Source of the DNA: Liolophura sinensis
Taxonomy: Eukaryota > Mollusca > Polyplacophora > Chitonida > Chitonidae
NCBI RefSeq assembly: GCF_032854445.1
Contig: NC_088295.1
Coordinates: 13,689,385 to 13,753,384 of the forward strand
Direction of reading: 5' to 3'
DNA: 64,000 nt
The translations under genes were made by a program, and so were the position numbers. Shown in pieces: positions 23,165 through 35,258 of the stretch (within the stretch, counting starts at the first letter, position 1; the number at the start of each line of letters is the position of its first letter). A model generated the notes under the pieces. The model was not told the DNA's origin. It worked only from the letters and a program-made list of their open reading frames with translations, and did not search any database.

Positions 23165-24048
23165 TTTATTACCGGTCATGTTTGGAAAGAATTGTAAAAT
23201 AATGATTTGTACAAAATGTTTCAAAATATGGGTACTATATTAAAATAAATATGCCATTTACACATATAGAATGCACTTATGCCTCGTATACTTTTAGCTG
23301 ATATCTGCATTTTTACATCAAAATTTAATTTACATTAACAAAATGATACGAAAAATATGAAAATTCGAAAACAGGCTCCTTCCAACAAATGTCAAATGTA
23401 GATTTGAAGTACTATGGTAATAAACAATGTTTTCAGGAACGTCTAAAAAGTTAACTGATACTTAGTATCAAATAAATGAAATATACAAAAAGTAACAAAT
23501 TGTACAAGCAGTCTTAAAATATAGACATTCATCCATGTATTTGATATTTTTGATTTTTTGGCAAACAAATGAGTTGATATATGCTCTGACTATCTTACCC
23601 ATTCACCTTTAACATAGGAAACAATCTCGTAATCTCAATCAGATTAAAAAAAAACACTCAGTCACATTCATCATGCTGGGTAGTGACACATTCAGCTCTG
23701 TGACAAAACATTTGCTCTTTTAAGTTTGTTGGTTCCTTGTATGGGAGAAAAACACATACTGCTTAGAAAACAAATTTTACAAGCAAATTAAAACACATGG
23801 AATCTTAATACAAGAATTGATATAAGAATACATGTATGTCATATGTAACAAAAAAAAAACAATTCTTTTCTTAAAGGATTTATGAAACAAAGAAATAAAG
23901 AATAAAAGTTCAGCATTCGAGATAATAATAGTGAAATGAATTAAACAGTCAGTTTTTTTTTATTTTGGGGGGTATTTCCTTTGTTCTCATAACAAAAATT
24001 TAATGATTATGGATCTTATCAGCTCATGAAATTGGTATGAACATTTTC
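23165..24048 (-). other. Likely 3' UTR of the minus-strand membrane protein gene
   Basis: AT-rich sequence follows the stop codon. A minus-strand AATAAA (TTTATT at 23165-23170 on the plus strand) is a candidate poly(A) signal. The exact end is not determined. Confidence 0.35.
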
Positions 24049-26988
24049 CTACAACCCCTCATTGCCTATGGCAGTTAGTTTAATTGGTGACGGACTGGCT
24101 GGCTGAGTAAAGGGAAAGTCTATAGATTTGTTAGTGGTGTTGAGAGTTGTGAATATTGAGCTCATGTTGGGTGCCAGTGAGGTGGTTGTAAGGTCTTGAG
24201 GCACTGGAATCACATGAAAGACATAGACATCCGTGGTGATGGACTGTATGGCAATGACACACCCCAGCAATATAAGCAACCAGTACTTGTCAGCTTGCTG
24301 AAAACAAGACCATAACAAGTGCAAGTACTCGGGATTCTGTTTCATTATGCTAATTACCTGATAAATGGACTTTTGGTATAGTGCACATGTGGACAACGAT
24401 CCAAGATGTATAAGACTCTGGGATTGAAAGAGTACATGTAGGCTGCTTATGGTCATATTTATTGACATAAATGTACATCAAGTTACCAGTACATAAGTTA
24501 AGTAAGTCATTATTTCACAGCTTGTGGTAAATGAAAATGTAAGAAAACTGTTTCGTTATTTTAAATGTATTAAAATTCCTTACACCCCTCATCTTGACAA
24601 CTCGTTTCACTTATACCAAAAGTAGTGGTGAATTGCTAACTTATTTGTTCCTTGATTACAACATTGTTCTAGGAATATTCCACTTATACAACAGAAATTA
24701 ACTGGACCTACCAGAAAAATAATAGGACATATTCTTGGGCAACCCTTTCTTCCATCTCTCACCATACACAACTCAAACTACATTATGTAAGTCCCTACCC
24801 CTATCATCAGAAAGATGGGTTTGAAACCAAGTTTACATTTGCCTGGAAGGGTGGTCTGAGCACTGTACAAGTGTCCTCACTTATCCTTTCTTACTCACCA
24901 AATCTCCTCCCCTGTACCACCAAATCTGAGAATGTAGAAGACAGAAAGAGTGCAGAAAGAGGTGACAAAAAAACCAGTTGTGATGTTACAAAAGTACATA
25001 CTGATACCAGTCAATGCTAAATGCTACATTTCAATGTTAATTTATTTATTTATTTGATTGATATGAGTTAAAAGTCTGCGCTCAAGACTTTTTTCACTTA
25101 TATGACATCAGTCAGGTTACTTTAGTTGTTTAGTATCATTCATGTACAACGTAAGATAAATGCAAACATAAAAATCAACTTACCAAGACCACTGCCACAA
25201 AACTGCTGACTGAAAAAAAAATATATATAAAACATACAATGTAACAATAAATTAATATATTAAAAGTACAAGGGCAACAATATTACCATGCATAATGCAA
25301 CTTAGCATTTAAATATTTTTTTCTTAACATTTACAGGCCACAAAAACAAGTACAAGGGCAACAATATCACCATGCATAATGCAACCTAGCATTTAAATAT
25401 TTTTTTCTTAACATTTACAGGCCACAAACACAAGTACAAGGGCAACAATATCACCATGCATAATGCAACCTAGCATTTAAATATTTTTTTGTTTTCTTGA
25501 CATTTACAGGTAACAAAAAAAGCATTGCAGCATTGTATTAGAATGAATGATTATGGCTTAATGCCACCTCGGCAATAGTTCAGCCATATCGTGGTGACAT
25601 TGTATTAGAGGTGCAAGTATAAATTAAATGCACAATAATTTGATGATCAACTTACTGACAACATTGCAGGCCAGCAAGTAGAATGTTGGGTTGTCCATTC
25701 CTTGTACCAAGGCCAGTATAAAGGAAATCTACAATGATGAAAATGGTTATTAATCCTCAGGTAATGGGTGCATAAAGTTATATACACATATGAATAAATC
25801 AATAAAACTAACATAGGTTACATTTTTAGAAATCAATTACAATTAGTGTGTAGATTTACATTATACACTCCAATAGTTTGGTTTATACTAATGAATAAAC
25901 AAACATAGGCGTGTATGTACTTACTACCACCATGAGTGCAACAATCACACCAAACAGCCTCAGTGCACATACCTTAATAAAAGATAAATTCTATTAGCTC
26001 ACAGCATCATACAGCAGTTGAATTATGAACAAAAGCAAGACTTAAAAGTATCCATTTATTTCAATGCTTTGATATTACAAACATTGACACATGTTTCCAC
26101 ATGCATATTTTGTTTAAGGTGGGACTTCTTAATGTATGTGCATATATGAAACGTACTATCTCATTGACTGACAAAGCTAATTAACAAACCTAATCACGGT
26201 GATCGCTACATATATAGCCTGTGTCAAATTAACCTTATTCATTCTGTATACCAGTAGGCCTACTTGATATTAGCGGAAGCGGACCAAAGTAGAAATATGT
26301 AGAATATGCATGCTTGCCTTTCAAATGCCAAAAACACGAGGTTCATACCCGACCTTAAGTAAATTGCACAGGTGCATTGTTGACTTTCACACTTTGTGAG
26401 GACTTGGTGGCAATAATTAAGCGATCGAAAGCAAATTGCTTTTCCATAATATGACTGTTGAGTGAGTGTGCACTCATTTGTGCGTGTCACATATGGGAAA
26501 CGTTTGTCGATCAGTGAACTTGCCTTAAATCTGTGGTGTACATGTTACCCAGGCAATCCGGCTTCCTCCACCCTTAAAATTGACGGTCATCCGGTATAAG
26601 TGAATAATTCTTGAGTTGAATGTGGCATTCAGTCAAATAGGCAAATATATGTATATTGCCGTACCTACCATTCAATCATGATGTTTACGTCTCTGGGGCA
26701 TGCACAGGTACGCTTGTATATATATATATTTTTTTTTTTTGATTGGTGTTTTACGCCATACTCAAGAATATTTCACTTATACGACGGCGGCCAGCATTAT
26801 GGTGGGTGGAAACCGGGCACAACCCGGGGGAAACCCACGACCATCCGCAGGTTGCTGGCAGACCTTCCCACTTATGGCCGGAGAGAAAGCCAGCATGAGC
26901 CGGACTTGAACTCACAGCGACCGCATTGGTGAGAGGCTCCTGGGTCATTACGCTGCGCTAGCGCGCTAACCGACTGAGCCACGGAGGC

Positions 26989-27038
<50 letters not shown>

Positions 27039-27393
27039 ATGTTATTCTATGGTACACTAAATTATTCAGTTCTAACGACCAGATATTCCAGCCATTCAAA
27101 TATTACGATCATTTTTTGTAACGTATTGTTCTCGTGTCGAGTAAGTCAAAGTAACTGTGAAATGGGAGATAACTTCGTTTGATATTCGCGAATCGCTTGC
27201 CGTCAAAGACAGCTTGTGCACAATCATAAGGGCTTAACATTGTCACACAAGAACAAGACATCCAGAGAAAGACGTTGAATCAGCGCAACTTTCACTTAAG
27301 TTTTAAGCCCTGATATCTCACCGTTGTTTGAGAAACATCGCGATATATCGCACCACTGTCAAGTTTCGTAGCCGAGTCTCCGGTGTCCGCCAT
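24049..27393 (-). CDS. Small three-TM membrane protein, probable TMEM243-related paralogue
   Basis: Five exons on the minus strand join in frame to 155 residues: 27393-27322, 25972-25925, 25728-25656, 25209-25184 (26 nt) and 24297-24049 with stop TAG. Splice sites are GT-AG. The protein has a short polar N-terminus, then hydrophobic segments at about 26-48, 56-73 and 79-103. The Ser/Thr/Pro-rich tail has three N-glycosylation sequons (N117, N126, N129), so the tail is probably luminal or extracellular. I do not recognise the family directly. However, the 48-nt second exon (16 codons, phase 0 at both ends, ending L-M-V-V with Ile next) matches the second exon of the plus-strand neighbour in length, phase and 7 of 16 residues, which suggests a common origin. 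The start is the ATG in a MADTG context that faces the neighbour's start across 164 bp. Confidence 0.75.
25265..25512. repeat. 84-bp tandem repeat, about 2.9 copies, intronic
   Basis: AGTACAAGGGCAACAATAT recurs at 84-bp spacing (starts near 25265, 25349 and 25433), each followed by CATGCATAATGCAAC and a T-run. It lies in the intron between exons 3 and 4 of the minus-strand membrane protein gene. Confidence 0.92.
26440..26640 (+). mobile_element. SINE-like element, second family
   Basis: Related in layout to the segment at 8150-8330: a GGGAAACGTTTGTCG-like start, CCTCCACCC, GACGGTCATCCGGTATAAG and a TTCTTGAGTTGAATGTGGC tail. Boundaries are approximate. Confidence 0.5.
26738..26990 (-). mobile_element. 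Full-length common SINE in intron 1 of the minus-strand membrane protein gene
   Basis: Read on the minus strand it begins GGGCCTCCGTGGCTCAGT, carries a B box GTTCAAGTCC and ends in GGCGTAAAACACCAATC plus an A-run. It is flanked on both sides by alternating AT, so it appears to have inserted into an AT microsatellite, or the microsatellite expanded from the duplicated target. Confidence 0.93.
26991..27036. repeat. (AT)n microsatellite
   Basis: Uninterrupted AT dinucleotides of about 46 bp directly adjoin the SINE head. Confidence 0.97.
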
Positions 27394-27557
27394 GGTTGTG
27401 TCATATGACCTTCTCCCGTCACTTGACACATGTTGTGGTTGGACGAGGATTTATCCCCGGCCAATCGAATACAATATAACACGTGACGACAAATGACTCT
27501 AATGCATATCTGGTTGAAATTTTGAACACGTGAGGAAAGTTTTGTAGAGTTGTCAAA
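27394..27557. promoter_or_regulatory. Bidirectional promoter between two divergent membrane protein genes
   Basis: Only 164 bp separate the two start codons. The interval holds a CCAAT box (27461-27465) and two CACGTG E-boxes (27480-27485, 27527-27532). The first lies in a GTCACGTG context on the minus strand, the type bound by USF/TFE-family factors. No TATA box is evident. Promoter function is inferred from position. Confidence 0.6.
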
Positions 27558-29124
27558 ATGGAAGACGACCCAAAACAGGGCCTTCTGAGTGGTTCTAAAG
27601 GGTCCTCATCTGGGAATGCCGGTGTTCTCTACCATGACAGTTCTCACTCTCCCAGATCAGTGAGTGTTCTGCTTAGACTTTCTAGCAATCAGAACCGGTA
27701 TTGACGTGCATATCCATATTGTAGGTCACATGTGTATTTGGGTCGCCTACTTGTATTCTGTAACGTCAGGTGTGCCTTTCTAGAAAAACCTATTCATATA
27801 TAGGCAACTGAACGTGCTATCAGTATATATATGAACACTGTGCAGAATAATTAGAAATTGTTCGGGGCCAATTAAAATACCATGGACAGATGACATTACG
27901 TAAAAGTTGGTAAGATTTTAGACAATTAAGTCAGCAAAACCTAACAACGTTACACGCTAACTAGTAAATGAAATGTTTACCAATAGATTTACGTGCTACT
28001 GATATTCCAGAAGATGATTTCAGAGTGTACACACGTACATGCAAAATTGACATGCATTCTAGTCAACATATTTAAATAAAATTTGTATTATATATATTTA
28101 ATATAAAAATTCTGATATATTGGCATATCACACTCTCTCTAAATACAAGTTTAGCTTGACGAGATAAAATAACACTTCATTGAGTGAAAAGTAAATAAAT
28201 AAATTTTCTATTGCAGAAAACTTTGCAGTTGCTCTTTGTCAGTACGGTTGTGTTAATGGTAGTGGTAAGTATGCTTGCTCTGATGAGACTGACTGTCAAT
28301 AAATGGAAAAGTTTCTGTTGCATTACAGTACATGTAAATCACTAGCCTTTTCCTAGAATATCAGCAGAAGTCTGGTTCAAAGTGGTATTTAATTTGATCC
28401 ACGTGGTTTAGTGTCATGCCCATGCATTCTTTTCATTTGCAATATTCGCAGAATAAATGGCTGTTTAGCTTAATATATAGTTAGTTATAAATTTGATGCT
28501 GACAAACATATGCTGGCCTGTGACGTTCTGTGAGTACAGCTATGTACATTACTGCCTTTTCCCCCGCCAGATCACACTGTCCCTAAGCATTTATCGTGGA
28601 GTAATTCTGGGACAGTATGGAGGGCTTTACTTCATGCTGGGGATTTGTCTAATTGGCTTTGTGGCTGTAGAAATCGTTCTGGTAAGGATCTTTGCCCAGT
28701 TGTAGTGAATGGTTGTTTTTCACATGTTATTTTATATGTACACGCTGTATTGCAGAAAACAGTGATTACTTGAAACAGTGTGGGACGACAGCTCCTTTTT
28801 TTAAGACCATTCACATATGGTATGCATGAAATTTTGATTTCACGTGTGCAAGCTTTAATTCTTCCGTATTCTGAACTGGTATTATAAACTCAGCATTTAT
28901 CATTTCACTTCATCTTATTTGCATTTGTTTAGATCTGTATGTGATTTAGTTACACTTCATGGCCACACTTTGATACTATTGGCATTCACAGATTTGGTGT
29001 TTCCTTTCAGGTTGCATTGATCCGCAGTGGGGAGTTACCTAAGGAAAAATTGTGGTTTCTCTATTTCATGGGCATATGCATTATGTTAGAGGCAGTGTTT
29101 ACAAATATTTTGCTATTTAGGTAA
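27558..29124 (+). CDS. TMEM243-like small membrane protein
   Basis: Four exons join in frame to 124 residues: 27558-27659, 28217-28264, 28571-28681 and 29011-29124 with stop TAA directly after a Phe-Arg end. Splice sites are GT-AG and all introns are phase 0. A 34-residue polar N-terminus precedes three hydrophobic segments at about 35-57, 65-90 and 100-122. The stretch around residues 88-120, I-R-S-G-E-L-P-K then L-Y-F-M-G-I-C-I-M-L, recalls the R-Q-G-D-L-E-P-K and I-I-M-L-C-I region of human TMEM243 (118 aa), and the overall length fits. The cellular role of TMEM243 is poorly known, so no function is assigned. The family call rests on memory of the human sequence. It is divergently transcribed from the related minus-strand gene. 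Confidence 0.7.
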
Positions 29125-29877
29125 TATCAACAATTCCAACTGAGATGGCTAAATTGCTGTAATAACATTTTTTCTTATGCACAGTAAACTGGGTCCTTTG
29201 ATTTAGGTAATAAGACCTAAACAGCAAGAAATTGTATGTTTTCATGCTATGGGAGAGTTTGAATTACCAGTGCGGTCTTTAAATTCAATTGTGCAATAAC
29301 TTTATTCTGGAAATTGTATATACATGTGCTCAGACAGGTTATTGAAGAGTACATTTAATATATAACAGTAAATTCATTTTTGTGTATTTGAACAGTTTAG
29401 GAGTATTAGAACCTTCATTAAGTTTGTAAAGTGGGTAAATTACATAATCTGTGCCAAATACTCTGTTTATGAAATTCTACAGTTAACTTTACATGTCATT
29501 GTGTACATTTTTTATTTTGGAAAGAGACTTGTCAACCTCATGTTAAACTAAGCTGTTGTGGTGGAAGCGGTATCACATGTATCTTGAAGTGTACATGGGT
29601 TACAAGATGGTTCCTAGGATACTCAAAATCGTTGCTCGGACAACACACACACAGCATTTGTATAGTGACCAGTCTAATAAGCCTTAACATATTAAGTTGT
29701 GGAGGAAACTTGATTCTTAAATGATGTTCTTCTTTCCCATGTTAAAGCCTGATTGGGTTGTGTAAAAATTCATCTTTTTTTGTTAGTTTTTTCAGATTGT
29801 TTTTATATTCATATGACTTGTTTGAGAATCCCAACATTTGTTTAGAATGACCTTCATCATTTATGGATATGTTTTGT

Positions 29878-29894
29878 AATAAAACTTGAATAAA
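29878..29894 (+). terminator. Poly(A) signals of the TMEM243-like gene
   Basis: Two AATAAA hexamers (29878-29883, 29889-29894) lie about 755 bp after the stop codon and are the best candidates for the 3' end. Confidence 0.55.
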
Positions 29895-29899
29895 GCAAA

Positions 29900-31250
29900 A
29901 AAGAACCTTCCTATTTTTCTATTGTTATCTTCATACATACGTGCAGGGTGTGTATGTGGAAGTCATCAGCTTCTTTGTTGTACTCTTTTTATTCAGATCA
30001 TGTAGATGATTTTTCGCTGTACAAAGCGTCATCAGACTTTCCTGGAACACTGAAATCGCTGAATATTTTATTTATCATTGAAATGATGAACAGCACAATG
30101 ATATATACATGTAGCTGCCGGGATTGGTTTGTGTTTTCCATCTTTAAAAAACCTTGGAAAACACCAGCTAAGGTTAGAATATTTCTCGAAAAGCGTTCAT
30201 TGACACAGTATTTTAATGGGTTATAAATATAGTTCAACTGGGCTACTCGTTTCGGAAGGTAAATTCTACTCGTTATGTGATGATTTTACTGTCACGCAAT
30301 ACAACAAAAGGAAATCTTAGCAGCGTGCGCAACTCTCGTTCCTATTGCTCTGTCTGCACTAGCGGACATTGAGCATCGGACATATTCTGTAGGGAATATA
30401 TTACAAATCCACACGATTTCAGTATCGAAAGTAACAAGTCATTTAAGATGATACAGTTAATTTAAGATGACACAGTTGGATAACATAATCATCTTTGGTG
30501 TCTGTAGAATGTGTTCAGTGACTTCGTATTCATGCTGACTTTCGTTGACATTGTCTTTCCCATAGGTCATGCGTGGTACTTATTATGAAGGGCTGTTGTG
30601 CATGACCCACGCACACGTGTATAAAGAGTATAATGTGGAAATAAGCAGTATATCTGTACAGTGGTTTCTTTTTGCTTATCGATATATACATATATCCATT
30701 TATCCCGCATCAGACAAAATACTCTGCTTTTTATTGGACAATAACGATCACGTGGGGTACAGATATATTCTCAAATCCTGCAAACGACATCAAATGTGTC
30801 TGATGAGTAGGTTATCTCATTTAGTTGTGTTATCAATACAATGGCCTCATAGCTGAAGCGATTCACCTATACATCGGTCTTTTGCACTGAATTGATAGGG
30901 ATAAATTCGTTACATGGTTACTCAGTGATAGGATACGGAGACTGACCTGTTGAAGGATAGATATTGGTTTCCCTGAACAGATTTTTTATCCATCTGATTT
31001 ATTTGATGTTTAACGCGGCAGACTATTTCACCTACGGCGTTCAAGTGAAGGAAACAGGATTTAACCTAAAGAAAACCCTAAAAAAGGCTATAGGTTAGGA
31101 AGAAAATACATCGTTGAACAGCAAAGGAAATCTAATCAGAATGTATTTCGGTCTGACTTGTGATTTACGGTATTTGACCCTTCTTGGTCAAAGCGGTAAC
31201 TAATGTTAATGGAGAGCAGTACTGTTTTTCAGCTGAATCCCGTTTGCGCT
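29900..31250. other. Spacer without recognisable gene
   Basis: Frames of up to 95 codons occur (for example 29948-30226 and 30569-30856) but carry no known domain, lack matching splice context and have unexceptional composition. Confidence 0.4.
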
Positions 31251-31316
31251 GTTGGAGTCTTGGACGTATTTGGAATGGAATCCCACAGCTAGAGGACTTT
31301 TCGATATACTTCGTTA

Positions 31317-31409
31317 CCTCGACCTTTGTTACGGGAGACAGCGATCGGTAGGAAATCGAGCCTCGCTGTCTCCCTACCAGTATATAGCGCTGTATTTCAA
31401 AGGTCGAGG
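31317..31409. repeat. Nested double inverted repeat
   Basis: Outer arms CCTCGACCTTTG (31317-31328) and CAAAGGTCGAGG (31398-31409) enclose inner arms GGGAGACAGCGA (31333-31344) and TCGCTGTCTCCC (31363-31374). All four arms pair perfectly over 12 bp. The inner loop also offers GGTAGG against CCTACC (31373-31378). Confidence 0.9.
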
Positions 31410-31619
31410 TTGGGTGACAGGGAGGCGGCTTAGGAGATTCCGAGGTGAGTCATCTCACAACCTCGAACTTTGCAATATTGGGCGAGGCAGAAAGGTAGCG
31501 AAAGGCCCTATATTGGATTCCGGAAGCTCCGTTTTAGTTGACGGCTGGTATATACGAATGCATGTCTATTTTGACGCCAAGGTCCATAATTTGGATCCAC
31601 AAAAAAATAGTGCTTAACA

Positions 31620-32629
31620 GCATAAATTGTGGATAAGGTATTTTACAACAAATTTAAGTTAAAATCACAGAAAGGAACACACTAAATTTAAAAGAAAAGA
31701 CGACGCTAGACCAAATGTAAAAATGTATCAATTAGGAGGCACATTTAAAGTTTAAGAAAACTTCACTGATTTTTGTGATGAAAGATAACCAAGATATCGC
31801 AGTTCAAAGTAAACAAAAAAAAAAACACACAAAAAAAACAAAACGGGCCACCATCCATTGCCCTAAATTTTAACCAGTCAAGGGCAAGATATGTCTTCCA
31901 CCCGAGAAGGACATCTGTTCCACTGGTACGTCACCCGTTCCCAGTGTACCATTTTGCCATGTAGAAGTAGTGTGAAATCAGCTGTTTCCTTCTGATTACG
32001 AGACAATACTGATATACTTTAAAGCCTTTTTTAACGAGAAAGTGGAAGTGGAATACATCTGGCGTTATTCTCCAAGGTCTCAACCAAGAGATCACAGTGC
32101 CTGGCCTTCAACTGTAATGAAAGGGTGGATCGTGCTTCGCACGATAAAGGGGTGTCTCGCCCCTAATACTGAAGAGCGTAGTGTATGAATTATGCGACAC
32201 CTTGTGTCGGGTTTCTCTAAAATGGCGTATCCCATGGCCTGTTAAGAATTCCAGATTAAGAGGTGATGTATAGTTTTACCAAGCACGTAATGAAAAAAAT
32301 GCCTATGCCCATTTAGGTGGACCCCTGTTCTGAAACTTTGGATATATTTTTTGTCGTCTTTCTTTTTAATGACTGCTTTGTGAACCACAAACCCACAGGA
32401 CCACCGACGTATATATGCGGAAAAACCCGTGGGTGTTTGAAAGTAACAAACTCTATATGGACGTTTATGACGTCATTGTGGTGATAAGAATAAGGTCTTA
32501 TTCAGCTGGACAAATCTTGTAATCCTTAAATTAATGTAATGTACGGCCACTGAGGCACTTCGTCAAATATAGGCCAGCCGTGTATAATTCTGTATGTACC
32601 ATGTTGACATTCAAGCATTACCACTAAAG

Positions 32630-32630
<1 letters not shown>
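31620..32630. other. Spacer without recognisable gene
   Basis: No coding sequence or repeat family was recognised apart from A-runs near 31813-31842. Confidence 0.35.

Positions 32631-32631
<1 letters not shown>

Positions 32632-32723
<92 letters not shown>
32632..32723. repeat. Long (AT)n microsatellite
   Basis: About 45 uninterrupted TA dinucleotides. The frames of repeated Ile-Tyr read through it on both strands are artefacts. Confidence 0.98.
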
Positions 32724-32725
<2 letters not shown>

Positions 32726-33699
32726 TATTTGACGTATGCTGCGTGGCTTCCTGAACTAATTGTTCATCATGAGAGTTAAGAATGGATCCCATAATCTGTA
32801 TCGAGGGATATATAAATCAGCAAAGCACAGTAAACTTGGAGCTTTCCAAAGTACAGGGTGTGAAACACAGATATAAACACGGGGTCATTATCACACCAAA
32901 TCGACCGATTACTGTTTGATTTGCTCGCCTTTATGTACAGAGAGATCAAGTGATATATAGGTCTGCTCATGCAGTCAGCGATTTGCTGCATTTTGTCGCC
33001 GAACTTACATGTATGCTATATTCGTTGTCAGGGCTCAGTTTGCGTTGAATTTCCAGAATCCAAACGGAGCCCCTTAAAAGGAAAGAAAACATTAACATAA
33101 AGTACATATCAGATGAAAGGGCATTAAACAGTGTTCATAAAAATAATTGAATTTTTTTTTGTTGTTTTTTTTTTCCTTTGAGGATTTTGTTTTCAACATA
33201 TTAAAATGCATTTAAAACTTTAGATTCCACGGTGGCTTTTTCTGACTATATTGTTACCAGTGACTTCACACCCAGTTTTTGTCACTTAACACAAACAGAC
33301 TACGTTCTAAATACATATGGATTTATAAATGCATTCCTTTCAACAATCTATTGCCAGCAAAATATATGTAAGTTACGGCACTAGTACCCTCTGGGTCACT
33401 ACAGGCCACTGGAGAATATAAGTTTGTATCACCATTTTATTCGATTGTAAGACGATTACATAAATTTATTTTCCTGGACAGGTTTTAGTGATCTTTCATG
33501 TGATATATACTTAATTTTAGTGTTGCCTTTAACTATTGTCTGACTTCGTTTAATATGAATCAATTTTGAAGTTGAAGTTTGAAGTTATTTGGGACAATTA
33601 AGCGGTCAAATATCACAGATAAGTTCTTAATCTTTTTTTGTATTGTTATCTGGATTCCCGAACAAATTTACTTTTCCAATTCCAATTTTCTGTCACAAT

Positions 33700-34090
33700 T
33701 TCACTGGCTGCAAGTAGACATTTCCCCGCACGGTACCTCCGTTTGTAGACATATTAAGTTAACTCTCATTGTAGACAATTCCTCGCACAATGACATCCCT
33801 TGTAGACGTTTCTTTGCGCTTTACATTTTCGCGTATACTCCCTACGTGGACGTCAAAGCCCTATTCACAAGGCTCTTCGCACTGACATTTTCAGGGCTAC
33901 ACTTCCCCGTATATACAATTCTGCGCATGCACGTTAACTCCCGGAATTGACATTCCCACGCACGTTACCGCCCGACATTGTCGTTTTTAGGCACGATTCC
34001 TCCCGCCATTGGTGTTTTTACGTACATTAATTCCCGGCGTGACATATTCCCCGCTTTTGTGTATCACATGCTTTTACCCGCACGTGATAC
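33700..34090. repeat. Decayed GC-richer tandem repeat
   Basis: Words of the type TAGACATTTCCCCGCAC, GACATTCCCACGCACGTTAC and GACATATTCCCCGC recur at roughly 30-40 bp. The segment has more C and G than its surroundings. Units are too diverged to set a clear period. Confidence 0.55.
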
Positions 34091-34975
34091 ATGCAAATGC
34101 TGGATTGACATATCCATGTGTGTCATCCCCCAACACAAGCCATTTCTTCACAACCTGCACGGACATTTTGCAAATGTATTTCCTATGCAGCACGACAGTT
34201 ATATTTTAAATATAATGTTTTAATAATATAATGTGTGCAAACATTTGGGTATGTAATTTGTTTACGACTGGTGCCTCTTTGCATTCATTTAACTGTTCGG
34301 TTTACAAGTGTAATCTATTTATTTATAGATGTTGGACTTTTACAACTTTCCCAAAGTTATTTGTCTTCTGTTTTCACATAGACACATTGCTGTGTAATCA
34401 TTGTGGAGATGGGTAGAGATAACATATATGCCTTTTGAAAAGTATTGGAATTATAGTTAAACATGCACTGGTTGTTTGTATTATACAAATCTGGTAATCT
34501 AACCATGGAGTCGGAGTGAAATAATTAATCCCAGCTTTCTGTTACATTTACACTGAGTGTCGATTAAGCTGTTAATCTTCTCGAGGAACAATATTTAATT
34601 TTTCTAAAACACTCTAAAGAGTTAACCAATCACCACAGTTGGAGATACACCTGTCTCGGGTTGTTTTCAAGGGCCTTTTTTTTCAGTGAAGTTCTACACA
34701 TACTTAAGAAAAATTAGCAAATGCATTTATGTTAGGATGGAAACAAAAGCAGTGAAAATGCTACACAAATCCTGTACCGTTCAAGTTTATTTCAGAAAAC
34801 GACTTACACGTAAAAAGAATATTTTCTAAAATATTTATGAACTATTGATCCTTCAAATTAAAAGCTCCTAATCAGCATATATGGACAGGTTTACCTATAC
34901 GATCATGGAAAGACAATCATTGGCCCTATTCCTATAGCTGAATTTCACACTTCTAGTCTTTTGTTCTTTGTTGTT

Positions 34976-34981
34976 TATAAA
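34976..34981 (+). promoter_or_regulatory. TATA-like element of Nodal-type copy 1
   Basis: TATAAA within TGTTTATAAA lies 278 nt upstream of the copy 1 ATG. The same ten-base word occurs 226-232 nt upstream of the ATGs of copies 2-4. Confidence 0.5.
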
Positions 34982-35258
34982 GTTGACACAAATTGGACAA
35001 CGACATGCATTTGGACGATCCGTGATTATAACCAGATTGTGATGGATAACTCTCAACAATAACATTCTTGATAGGTGTTTTTGACACGCCTCCAACTGTT
35101 GGTTAGTCCATTTTAACAGAAACTCCTATTGCTGATAAGAGCATCTCTCTGATTGGTGGATAGAGAGGATGAACATACTGAGAGAGATCACGTGCTACAG
35201 TCTGAGATCGTCTTGAGGACAGCGATCTTTGATAACAAAACCCCTCAGATTCTCTGGG

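Noticed and set aside
31252-31617. 121-codon frame
   Set aside because: It spans the nested inverted repeat, has no domain and no splice context.
32526-32792. Frames rich in Ile-Tyr
   Set aside because: Translation of an AT microsatellite.
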